DNA from: a bacterium
GTDB taxonomy: Bacteria; Electryoneota; RPQS01
Length of the DNA stretch: 64,000 bases
NCBI GenBank assembly: GCA_016702305.1
Contig: JADJEH010000017.1
Span: forward strand, 372,001 to 436,000
Direction of reading: 5' to 3'
In this document: piece after piece, positions 47,364 through 55,069 of the stretch
Layout: each line of letters begins with the position of its first letter
How positions within the stretch are numbered: position 1 is the stretch's first letter
Position numbers and translations under genes: made by a program
The notes under the pieces: model-generated
The model's input: only the letters and a program-made list of their open reading frames with translations
Told to the model about the DNA's origin: nothing
Databases searched by the model: none

Positions 47364-49112
47364 TTACTTCTTCGGCTTCTTGCGCGGTTTGTCTTCTACT
47401 ACCACTGCGGGGGCGAAGTCGGTGGGGAGTTTGATCAGCCGTTGCTCGACGATGGCCCAGACGTTAAACAGCGTATAATAGAGCGACAGACCGCTGGGGA
47501 AGTTGTTGAACAGGAAGACCATCATGAACGGCATGATGTAGAGCATCGCCTTCTGATTCGGATCGGTGAGCGTGGCCTTGCTCATGAAATATTGCGACAC
47601 ACCCACCACGATCGGCAGCAGACCGACGCCCGCGCCGTACAACGGAATCGTGAACGGCAGGTGAAACAGAAAGTCGGGTTGGCTCAAGTCGCTGATCCAG
47701 CCCATGAACGGCGCCTGGCGGAATTCAATCGTCGAACGGAAGACGATGAACAGACCGTAGAGAATCGGCATCTGCAAGATCATCGGGATGCAGCCGGCGG
47801 CGGGGTTGGCGCCGCGATCCTTATAGAGCTGCATCATGGCGGCGTTGAGCGCCTGCGGATTCTTGGCGTGCTTTTCTTTCAGCGCTTCGAGCTCGGGCTT
47901 GAGCGCGGCCATCTTCTTCATGGCGATCTGCGACTTGCGCGTCAACGGCCAGAGCAGCACCTTGACAATGATCGAGAAGATAATAATCACCACGCCGTAG
48001 TTGTGCAGGATCTTGCCCATCTGCTGCAACAGCCATAGCACGGAGAGCGAGAACGGCTTCACGATGGTCCAGCCCCAGTTCATCGTGTTCTCTAAGCCGA
48101 CATTGTAGGCTTCGAGATTTTTCTTGATGATCGGGCCCCAATAGACTTGTACGCGCTGATCAAAGGTCGCACTTTCCCACGGCAGGCGCAGCCCGGCATC
48201 GTAGAAGTGCGGCTGCGTTTTGTCTTGAGGGTTGCGCGTGCGGCCGAGCAGATCGGCACCGACGCCGGGTGCGACGGGAATCAGCGCGGCCATGAAATAC
48301 TTCGAACGCGTGGCGACAAACGGCGTGCGGCCGGTGGCCGAAAATTCCACCTTGGGATCGCTGCCCAGCGCGTGATTCTCGAGCTCCTCGCCGATCAGCG
48401 CGTAGGTGCCACCAAACTCATGATCCGATGCCGGATCCGGTTCCGTCGAGGGTACGCCGCCTTGCCAGGTGAGTTTGGCTTCGCGGGTTTCGGTGGGCTG
48501 GAAACCAGTCGCCTGGATATTCAAGTCGAAGCCGTAGCGTTCGGCATCCACTATATAGTAGAGCGACATGCGGCGGCCTTGCGGATCGGTGCTCACCAAT
48601 TCGAGCGAATCAAGACCGCTGGAGATGTTCAGGCCGCGGCGGTTGGATTCAAAGTGGAAGCTACGTAAAGACGTGAAGCTACGCGGACCAAAGTCCAAGT
48701 CCCACGTGCCCAGAGCTGAATCGCGGCCTGAGGCCATCGTGTGCAGGTTAACCGGCGGGCCGTTCTTCAGGTTGTAATTCTTGAGGATGTAACCACTGGG
48801 GCGACCGTCCGAGCCAACGATCAGGCGAAACTTGGGAGTCTCGATCGTGACCAGTTCGGGGTTGTAGGGGCGCGCAGGGACAGAGTCGGTGAATGAGCCC
48901 TGAGGGGTGAACGAGGAATCGGGAGTTCTTGTCGCCGTTTCTTGCGCTACAATTACCGATTTATCAGGTGTTTCGCGTGGTTTGACCGGTTCGACAATGG
49001 TCTCGGTCGGTGGTGTCGGCGGAGGGGGATTCAACCATTTCATGTAGGTCGGCATGAAGAGCAGGATCAGGCCGACGAAGACGAGGGCAATGATGGTGTT
49101 GCGATCGAACAC
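47364..49112 (-). CDS. yidC: Membrane protein insertase YidC
   Basis: A 582-residue protein starting at GTG 49112. An N-terminal membrane anchor (residues 7-24) leads through a Pro-rich linker to the periplasmic domain typical of Gram-negative YidC (about residues 75-340). The C-terminal 60KD_IMP domain has MNWGWTIVKPFSLSVLWLLQ, GVVIIIFSIIVKVLLWPLTR, KDRGANPAAGCIPMILQMPI and FNNFPSGLSLYYTLFNVWAI; the tail PRKKPKK is basic. It inserts and folds inner-membrane proteins with or without SecYEG. It follows yidD by 12 bases. Confidence 0.97.
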   Translation of the reverse strand: MFDRNTIIALVFVGLILLFMPTYMKWLNPPPPTPPTETIVEPVKPRETPDKSVIVAQETATRTPDSSFTPQGSFTDSVPARPYNPELVTIETPKFRLIVGSDGRPSGYILKNYNLKNGPPVNLHTMASGRDSALGTWDLDFGPRSFTSLRSFHFESNRRGLNISSGLDSLELVSTDPQGRRMSLYYIVDAERYGFDLNIQATGFQPTETREAKLTWQGGVPSTEPDPASDHEFGGTYALIGEELENHALGSDPKVEFSATGRTPFVATRSKYFMAALIPVAPGVGADLLGRTRNPQDKTQPHFYDAGLRLPWESATFDQRVQVYWGPIIKKNLEAYNVGLENTMNWGWTIVKPFSLSVLWLLQQMGKILHNYGVVIIIFSIIVKVLLWPLTRKSQIAMKKMAALKPELEALKEKHAKNPQALNAAMMQLYKDRGANPAAGCIPMILQMPILYGLFIVFRSTIEFRQAPFMGWISDLSQPDFLFHLPFTIPLYGAGVGLLPIVVGVSQYFMSKATLTDPNQKAMLYIMPFMMVFLFNNFPSGLSLYYTLFNVWAIVEQRLIKLPTDFAPAVVVEDKPRKKPKK

Positions 49113-49124
49113 GGTATCTCTCAG

Positions 49125-49355
49125 TTAAGCGGTTGTTGTTTTTGACTCTGGCACGTTGTCTACGCCTCCGGGATGCCAGGGGCCACACTTGACCAGACGG
49201 CGAACGGAAAGTGCAAATCCTACGACAAACCCTTTTTTACTAAGCGCTTCTATGGCGTATTCGGAACAGGTCGGGTGAAACCGGCAGCGGCCCCCGAAAT
49301 GTGGTCCGAGCGAAGCCTGATAGGCGCGAATCAAAAGAATAAGGACGCGGGACAC
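49125..49355 (-). CDS. yidD: Membrane protein insertion efficiency factor YidD
   Basis: A 76-residue protein from GTG 49355, four bases after the rnpA stop. The family sequence is complete: LLIRAYQASLGPHFGGRCRF, PTCSEYAIEAL and GPWHPGGVDNVP, with three conserved Cys. It sits at the membrane and helps YidC insertion. Its place between rnpA and yidC is the standard order. Confidence 0.96.
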   Translation of the reverse strand: MSRVLILLIRAYQASLGPHFGGRCRFHPTCSEYAIEALSKKGFVVGFALSVRRLVKCGPWHPGGVDNVPESKTTTA

Positions 49356-49359
49356 TGGA

Positions 49360-49712
49360 CTATTGAGTGGAGGGTGGGGGATGAGGGATGGAAGCCAGAA
49401 TACGGCTTAGTCTACCCTCGATGTCGGACCAGTCGGAAATGGGGCGGCGGATGAGCACAAGATAGTGTGTCTGCTCAGGCCAAAGGTGCTTGTTCAGGCG
49501 GTAGAACTCCTTGAGTTTGCGCCGGAATCGATTGCGCACGACAGCCGAGCCGACCTGACGAGTGGCCGCACAGCCGAGCTTGCGCTCGAATTGACCGGGC
49601 AAAAAAAAAGAACCAGCTCCGGAATTGTCCGGCGCTGGCCCATCTTACGTACCCGTTCCAGCTCCGAACGGCCCGACAGGCGCTCGGATGATCGGAACTT
49701 AGTGTCGCTCAT
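49360..49712 (-). CDS. rnpA: Ribonuclease P protein component RnpA (frame broken in a nine-T run)
   Basis: Starts at ATG 49712 within the end of rpmH: MSDTKFRSSERLSGRSELER, then MGQRRTIPELVLFF. The frame then breaks at a run of nine T on the coding strand (49601-49609); ten would give LVLFFLPGQFERKLGCAATR and VVRNRFRRKLKEFYRLN, the RNA-binding RNR signature. Corrected length about 117 residues, normal for RnpA, the protein subunit that helps RNase P RNA process pre-tRNAs. As RnpA is essential, the run length is probably a consensus error or is corrected by slippage. Confidence 0.92.
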
Positions 49713-49849
49713 CAGAGACGGTCAGGCGCTTGCGGCCCTTGGCACGGCGGCGGGCCAGCACCTTGCGGCCCGTTCTTGGTGGCCATCCGCGTCCGGAAGC
49801 CGTGGCGATTCGCACGGCGGCGGCGCGATGGCTGATAAGTTCTCTTCAT
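49699..49849 (-). CDS. rpmH: 50S ribosomal protein L34 (one inserted base)
   Basis: Starts at ATG 49847-49849: MKRTYQPSRRRRANRHGFRT, RMATKNG, then after one surplus G near 49775 the frame continues RKVLARRRAKGRKRLTVSDE. Without the extra base the product has 49 residues, typical of L34. The stop lies inside the rnpA start region, so the two genes overlap by 14 bases. L34 is essential or near-essential, so the insertion is almost certainly a sequence error. Confidence 0.93.
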
Positions 49850-50447
49850 GGCTGGGGTTATCCTTCTATTTTCAGTAAATCTTTAGCGATTGTAGGCGAA
49901 CCTGAAAAATAGGGAAATCCATGATGAGAGGCAACCGGGGGAGCGAGAATTTAAGTGTTTTGTGGGACTGGGGTTGCGGGAAATGGCGGCACGGCGGGGG
50001 AGGCGCTGGGGGAGCCGGATGAAAGACAAAGGATGAAATGCGGTTGGCGGAGGGTGAAGCGAGGTGCTCCTTGGGGCTCGAGCCCAGAGCCGGCGACGGA
50101 GCGGTATGGGAAAAATGTATGATGGGTTGCAGGCCAGGCAGAAGTTGCCATTATTAACGCACAGAGTGGATAGGGAAATTTTGACCTTGTTGACGAGTTA
50201 GAAAGTAAGAACTCCTCCGGGTCGGTTTTGCCTCTCTGAGAGAAGGCCAAGAGGGGGCACCAGAGCACGAATTAACAACTCTCTAACGGTTGTAAGTGCG
50301 AGAAAAAGAGGAGTTATTCTCCTTGACACTCCCTGTGGATGTGTTATATTATGAGCCCGTTACGTGAGGTATGTGGCTACGTGCATGTCTCACAACGCTC
50401 TGGCTAATCCTTCCGCTCACCTCTTTAGTTTTCGATAGATCTCACCT
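49850..50447. other. oriC: rpmH-dnaA intergenic region, candidate replication origin
   Basis: Gene direction flips here: rpmH and the yidC block run left, dnaA and dnaN run right. Two DnaA-box-like nonamers are visible, AGTGGATAG (50165-50173) and TGTGGATGT (50334-50342), and short AT-rich stretches near 50150-50215 and 50270-50320. Boxes are few, so the active origin may use more distant sites. Confidence 0.5.
50323..50350 (+). promoter_or_regulatory. dnaA promoter with a DnaA box in the spacer
   Basis: TTGACA (50323-50328), a 16-base spacer containing TGTGGATGT (50334-50342), and TATATT (50345-50350), about 100 bases before the dnaA start. A DnaA box between -35 and -10 would let DnaA repress its own gene. 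Confidence 0.65.
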
Positions 50448-51872
50448 ATGGCTTCAGTTGCCACGTCTCCCGCGACGGATTTGTGGACCGCAATTATGTC
50501 TGCGGTCGCGCCGTCTGTGTCAGAGACCACCTTCAGCTCGTGGATCGAGACGCTCAAACCTGAGAAGCTCGAAGACCGCGTCCTGACCTTGCTTGCCCCT
50601 TCGAAATTCCACCGTGAATTTGTAGAAGAACACTTCGTCACGGGCCTTGAGGCCGTGGCCCAGGAAACGACCGGCGAGCCGATGCGCGTGCGCGTGCGGG
50701 TGCAAGGCGGCGGCGAGATACCGCGGCAACGCAACCTGCGTTTCGTACCGCCGAGCCCGACACCTGAAGCCCCGAGCAGCAACGGACATGGCGTGAGCGT
50801 GACCGAGGCGGCCATCGAATCGAACCTGAATCCGCGCTATCGGTTCGAGAATTTCGTGGAGGGTGATTGCAACAGTTTCGCGCGCGCGGCCTGTTTAGCA
50901 ATTTCAGATTTATCACGGCCCACGTTGTGGAACCCGCTGCTCATCTATGGCGGCACGGGCCTGGGCAAGACGCACCTTCTGCAGGCCATCGGCAATCGCG
51001 TGTTGTCGGTGCGCCGGAATGACGGCATTCGCGTGCGCTATGTCTCATCGGAACGCTTCACGCAGGATTTCATTCAATCTGTGCGCTTGCAGCAGGGCTC
51101 GGATTTCACGGACAAGTACCGCAATGTGGACCTGCTGCTGGTGGATGATATTCAGTTCTTTGCCACGAAAGAACGCACGCAGACGGAATTTTTCCACGCC
51201 TTTAACACGCTGCATCAGAGCGGACGGCGAATCGTGATGACGTCGGACCGGCCCGTGCATGAACTTGCGGGATTTGATGAACGCTTGATCTCCCGGTTTG
51301 ATTCGGGGCTTGTGACCAACGTCAATCCGCCGACGTATGAAACGCGGCTGGCGATTTTGCAGGACCGGGCGAAATTTGAGAAATTTCCGCTGCCATTAGA
51401 TGTTGCGGATCTGTTGTCCACGCATATCACCAGCAATGTGCGGGAGCTGGAAGGCGCGTTCGCGGCGCTTGTGGCACATTGTCAGTTCGGGCGCGTGCCG
51501 CCGACGATTGAATTAGCGCAGCGAGTGATTCAAGAAAAAACCGGTAAGCGTACGGGACGGCCGCCGGTGGAATTGATTCAAGCGACGGTATCCGAATACT
51601 TCCGCATCAGTCAAGATGCCTTGCGCGGCAAGACGCGCAAGCAGGAGATCGCCTATGCGCGCATGGTGGCGATGTACTTGATGACGGAATTAACGGAACA
51701 TTCGCTGAAGGCGATTGGCGGATTCTTCGGCGGGCGAGACCATTCAACCGTGATTCATGCGCGTGACACGATTGCCGATCTGCGCAAAGACGACGATGTG
51801 AAGACGGTAGCCGCATTAAATGACTTGGAACGCCGGCTTTCATTGGGTCCGTTGATGCGGACAAGTATGTGA
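50448..51872 (+). CDS. dnaA: Chromosomal replication initiator protein DnaA
   Basis: A full-length 474-residue protein. Domain I is at residues 1-80 and a variable linker follows. The AAA+ domain begins with NPRYRFENFVEGDCNSFARA and has Walker A GGTGLGKTHLL (about 167-177), Walker B LLLVDDIQFFATKERTQTEF (about 226-245) and sensor residues in MTSDRPVHELAGFDERLISR. The C-terminal domain carries GGRDHSTVIHARDTI (about 427), which reads DnaA boxes. It melts the origin and loads the helicase. Frame intact. Confidence 0.98.
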   Translation: MASVATSPATDLWTAIMSAVAPSVSETTFSSWIETLKPEKLEDRVLTLLAPSKFHREFVEEHFVTGLEAVAQETTGEPMRVRVRVQGGGEIPRQRNLRFVPPSPTPEAPSSNGHGVSVTEAAIESNLNPRYRFENFVEGDCNSFARAACLAISDLSRPTLWNPLLIYGGTGLGKTHLLQAIGNRVLSVRRNDGIRVRYVSSERFTQDFIQSVRLQQGSDFTDKYRNVDLLLVDDIQFFATKERTQTEFFHAFNTLHQSGRRIVMTSDRPVHELAGFDERLISRFDSGLVTNVNPPTYETRLAILQDRAKFEKFPLPLDVADLLSTHITSNVRELEGAFAALVAHCQFGRVPPTIELAQRVIQEKTGKRTGRPPVELIQATVSEYFRISQDALRGKTRKQEIAYARMVAMYLMTELTEHSLKAIGGFFGGRDHSTVIHARDTIADLRKDDDVKTVAALNDLERRLSLGPLMRTSM

Positions 51873-52112
51873 ATTGTTGTCAGTAAGTCCGCATGTTGTT
51901 GACTCGCGGAGTGGACGGCGGGGGATCAGGGCACAGTTAACAGACGCGGCGGGTAAAGAGCGGATAGGTCAGGTGAGTGGTACACTCGGTTATGCAGGAG
52001 ACAGAGTACCACAAACACAGATAGTTCGCGCGGTTGTCCACGAATTCACCGGCTCTGTTACTACAACTACTCTTTTTTCTCTTCTCTTCAGATTCAGATT
52101 CAGAACCCTTCC

Positions 52113-53228
52113 ATGAAATTTTCCGCACCTCAAAGCAGTTTGGCAGCAGCACTCGCTCCGCTGTCCACCGTTGTTCCGCAAAAGAGTCCGATGCCGGTGC
52201 TCTCGCATTTTCTGGCTGAACTGAAGGGCAACAAACTTGTTCTGACCGGTTCCGGATATCGAGGTCACGATGCAGACCGAGCTTGAAGTGCAGGGGCAAA
52301 AGGACGGACGCACGCTGTTGCCGTCGCGCAAGTTTTGGAACTGATGCGCGGGCTGCCGGACGTGACGGTCACGATTGAGGCATCGAAAGAGCATCGCATC
52401 ACGATTACCGACACCGAAGGCAAGAAGTACCAGTGTTCCGCGGAATCGGTGGATGTGTATCCGCAGGTGCCGCAGCTTTCGGAGACGCAGATTTTCAAGA
52501 TGCCGCGTAACAAGCTGCGCCGCATGATCAACAAGGTTTCGTTCGCCGTATCGCGCGACGAACTGCGGCCGCAGTTGACCGGAGTGTTCATGGAGCTGTC
52601 GCAGGATCATTTCCGACTGGTGTCCACGGACGGTCACAGGCTTGTGAAGATGAGCACGAAGGCCGATGGATTCAAGGGTGAGATGCAGACCGCGATCGTG
52701 CCGTCGAAGGCGATGAACGCGGTGGCGCGGATCGCCGAAGGGGAAGGCGACATCGAGATCGGTTTCGCGGGTTCGCAACTGGGATTTCGCGCCGGCAACA
52801 CGACGCTGATTACACGATTGATCGAAGGCCGTTATCCGAACTACGACGCGGTCATTCCGACCGAAAACAGCAAGGTGTTGACGGTCGGTCTTGATCCGCT
52901 GTTTTCGGCGGTGCGACGCGCGAATATTTTCTCCAACGAGATTTCGCGGCAGATCCGCGTGAAGTTAGAGAAGCAGGAATTGCAGATCAAGGTTGAAGAC
53001 ATCGAGCAGGGCAACGAGGGGTTTGAGACGATTCCGTGCGAATTCAATGGGGATTCGATGGACATCGGCTACAACGCGAACTACGTGACCGACATGCTGC
53101 GGCAGATTGACACGCCGGACGTGCGCTTTGAGTTAGGCTCGGCCACGTCAGCGGGCATCGTCAAGCCGACCGAACAGGAAGAAAATGAAGACCTGCTGAT
53201 GCTGATCATGCCGGTGCGCCTGAGCTGA
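52113..53228 (+). CDS. dnaN: DNA polymerase III beta clamp DnaN (two compensating indels)
   Basis: Starts at ATG 52113: MKFSAPQSSLAAALAPLSTV, LPVLSHFLAEL-like MPVLSHFLAELKGNKLVLTG. One surplus base near 52253 and one missing base near 52316 place the stretch DIEVTMQTELEVQGQKDGRT in another frame; from 52335 the frame is normal to the end, with FAVSRDELRPQLTGVFMELS, VSTDGHRLVKM, EGRYPNYDAVIP and a C-terminal EDLLMLIMPVRLS. The corrected 371 residues are typical. The clamp ring tethers polymerase III. It follows dnaA by 240 bases, in which TTGTCCACG (52034-52042) is a possible DnaA box. Confidence 0.95.
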
Positions 53229-53272
53229 GTCGCAGCGGCAGAGACTCGTTCGAGAACATTGGCGGGCTAATA

Positions 53273-53303
53273 ACAACCCCCGGCGTGCGGCGCCGGGGGT
53301 TGT
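53273..53303. terminator. Hairpin terminator after dnaN
   Basis: ACAACCCCCGGCGTGCGGCG then CCGGGGGTTGT: a stem of eleven base pairs, 45 bases after the dnaN stop. The T tract is weak, but the stem is very strong. Confidence 0.75.
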
Positions 53304-53404
53304 GTGTTTGTGGGGGCGGAGTGCTTGAGAAGGCCGGGCAGAAAACGTAAATTGTGGCTATGGGGTGGAATGCGGAAGCCAGATCCCGGTGGGGAATCGC
53401 GATC

Positions 53405-53475
53405 GTCAGGCCAGAGGCCTGACCCAGGTTGATCCCCGGGCGGCGGAAGGCCGCGGTGGCCTTCAGGATAACACG
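53405..53475. repeat. REP-D followed by REP-C
   Basis: REP-D: GTCAGGCCAGAGGCCTGACC then CAGG (53405-53428). A degenerate REP-C with GGCCGCGGTGGCCTTCAGGA follows (about 53441-53475). They occupy the gap between the dnaN terminator and dciA. Confidence 0.7.
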
Positions 53476-53521
53476 GTGAGGTCCGCTTGTCTTTCAGTAA
53501 GTACAAAATAAACAACATAGT

Positions 53522-53806
53522 ATGATACGAGTTCGGCCGATTGATAAGGTCCTTGATGCGTTGCTGCGGGACAAGAGGTACCAGCGGGGGCTACGGCTGG
53601 CGCGGATTGAGGAGCATTGGGTGGAAATCGTGGGGGAGCAGATCGCCAAGTACGCGCACGTCCAGGGGTTTGAAAAGGGGCGGCTCATGGTGCAGTGCGA
53701 CCACGACGTGTGGCGGGCAACGCTACATCATACCAAGCCCGAACTGCTGGCGCGGATTGAACAAGTTGTGGGCAAGGGCGTGGTGAGGGAGATTTTTCTT
53801 TCGTGA
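53522..53806 (+). CDS. dciA: DciA-like helicase loader (DUF721)
   Basis: A 94-residue protein with IDKVLDALLRDKRYQRGLRL, HWVEIVGEQIAKYAHVQGFE and GRLMVQCDHDVWRATLHHTK, the compact DUF721/DciA domain. DciA binds the replicative helicase and promotes its loading in bacteria without DnaC. Position behind dnaN supports this, although recF, often present between them, is missing. It starts at ATG 53522 without a clear ribosome binding site. Confidence 0.85.
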   Translation: MIRVRPIDKVLDALLRDKRYQRGLRLARIEEHWVEIVGEQIAKYAHVQGFEKGRLMVQCDHDVWRATLHHTKPELLARIEQVVGKGVVREIFLS

Positions 53807-53830
53807 CGGACAACGGAAAAGGGATATAGG

Positions 53831-54610
53831 ATGAACAAGAGATTCGCGATTATCGGGACCATGCTGGCGTTGACAGTCATTGTGACGTGCTATACGAATC
53901 CCGAGACGGGACGGCGCGCGTTGATGCTGTTTAACTCGTCGCAAGAGGCGGAGCTGGGGTTCTCGGCCTTCGAAGATATTAAGAAGAACACGCCGCGCAC
54001 GCGCAACAGCGACGAACAGGCGCTGGTGGAAAAGGTCGGACGCAAGATTTCGAGCGTGGTCAGTCTGCCGAGCGCGAAGTGGGAATACGTCTGCTTTGAC
54101 TCCGACGAGCCGAATGCGTTCTGTTTGCCGGGCGGGAAGATCGGCGTGTATAACGCGATATTGCCGATTACGAAAAACGAAGCGGGGCTGGCGGCCGTGA
54201 TGGGGCACGAGGTTGCGCACGCCACGGCGCGGCACGGCGGCGAACGGATGAGCGAGCAGATGGTGATCGGGCTGGGCGGCATCGCCCTGGATGTGGCATT
54301 GTCCACCAAGAAAAAAGAGACGCACGATCTGGCCATGACGGCGTATGGCGCGGGCACCACGCTGGCGCGCACGCTGCCGCATTCGCGCTCGCAGGAATTG
54401 GAGGCGGATAGGCTGGGCCTGATGTACATGGCGCGGGCGGGTTATGATCCGCGTGAAGCCGTGAAATTCTGGAAGCGCTTCAAGGACTATAAAGGCGGCG
54501 GCGCGCCGATCGCGTTTCTATCCACGCATCCGACGGATGACCGGCGCATTGCGCAGCTTGAAAAGCTGATGCCGGAGGCGGTCGCGGAATGGGAGAAGCG
54601 CGGGAAGTGA
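53831..54610 (+). CDS. M48-family metalloprotease (Oma1/BepA-like)
   Basis: A 259-residue protein with an N-terminal signal that may be lipidated (TVIVTC, Cys20). The zinc site is MGHEVAHATARHGGER (HExxH at 126-130) with the third ligand Glu in SRSQELEADRLGLMYM. Preceding blocks NAFCLPGGKIGVYNAILPIT are typical of the family, which degrades misassembled envelope proteins in the periplasm. It starts 24 bases after dciA and could be co-transcribed. Confidence 0.92.
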   Translation: MNKRFAIIGTMLALTVIVTCYTNPETGRRALMLFNSSQEAELGFSAFEDIKKNTPRTRNSDEQALVEKVGRKISSVVSLPSAKWEYVCFDSDEPNAFCLPGGKIGVYNAILPITKNEAGLAAVMGHEVAHATARHGGERMSEQMVIGLGGIALDVALSTKKKETHDLAMTAYGAGTTLARTLPHSRSQELEADRLGLMYMARAGYDPREAVKFWKRFKDYKGGGAPIAFLSTHPTDDRRIAQLEKLMPEAVAEWEKRGK

Positions 54611-54646
54611 TGGAATGATAAATGATGAGTGATGAACAGGAGGACC

Positions 54647-55030
54647 ATGAAGATAGCTCTGTTGGCGATGTTAATGGCGACGACGCTTGCGGCACAGACT
54701 CCGGCAAGCCCGCCCGCTGACGCGAGTGGGGATCGGAGTGCGACGCATTTACGCGTCGAAGTGGAGACGAAGTATGCGTGGATCTATCAGAAATCGGTGG
54801 CGCGGGTGTGGGCGACTGTTTCTAAAGATGACACGACACGGGTGAACGTGGGCGAGCTGTGTTTGCAACTCGATTGCTATGGACAGCATAAGATCTGCGA
54901 AACCGACACGAGCTACCTTGAAGTCAGCGAAATCAAGCGGCGCATCGGCGTGTCGAAAAAAACCGCCTACGTGAAAGCGTGGACGAATGACGCGGCGCTG
55001 GATACAGTGCGGGTGGAGATGAAGCCTTGA
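54647..55030 (+). CDS. Small exported hypothetical protein
   Basis: Start chosen at ATG 54647, preceded at three bases by AGGAGG; ATG 54632 in the same frame is an alternative. The 127-residue product has a signal peptide (IALLAMLMATTLAAQ) and a beta-rich mature part: HLRVEVETKYAWIYQKSVAR, GELCLQLDCYGQHKICETDT and VSKKTAYVKAWTNDAALDTV, suggesting an immunoglobulin-like fold. No family was recognised. It lies between the M48 protease and the first sorting-domain protein. Confidence 0.6.
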   Translation: MKIALLAMLMATTLAAQTPASPPADASGDRSATHLRVEVETKYAWIYQKSVARVWATVSKDDTTRVNVGELCLQLDCYGQHKICETDTSYLEVSEIKRRIGVSKKTAYVKAWTNDAALDTVRVEMKP

Positions 55031-55069
55031 GATAATCGTGCAAGGTCACATGAACGAAAGGAACACTTA

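Noticed and set aside
49601..49609. Programmed frameshift in rnpA as a firm call
   Set aside because: Other essential genes nearby (rpmH, dnaN) carry indels too, so a consensus error is the simpler explanation.
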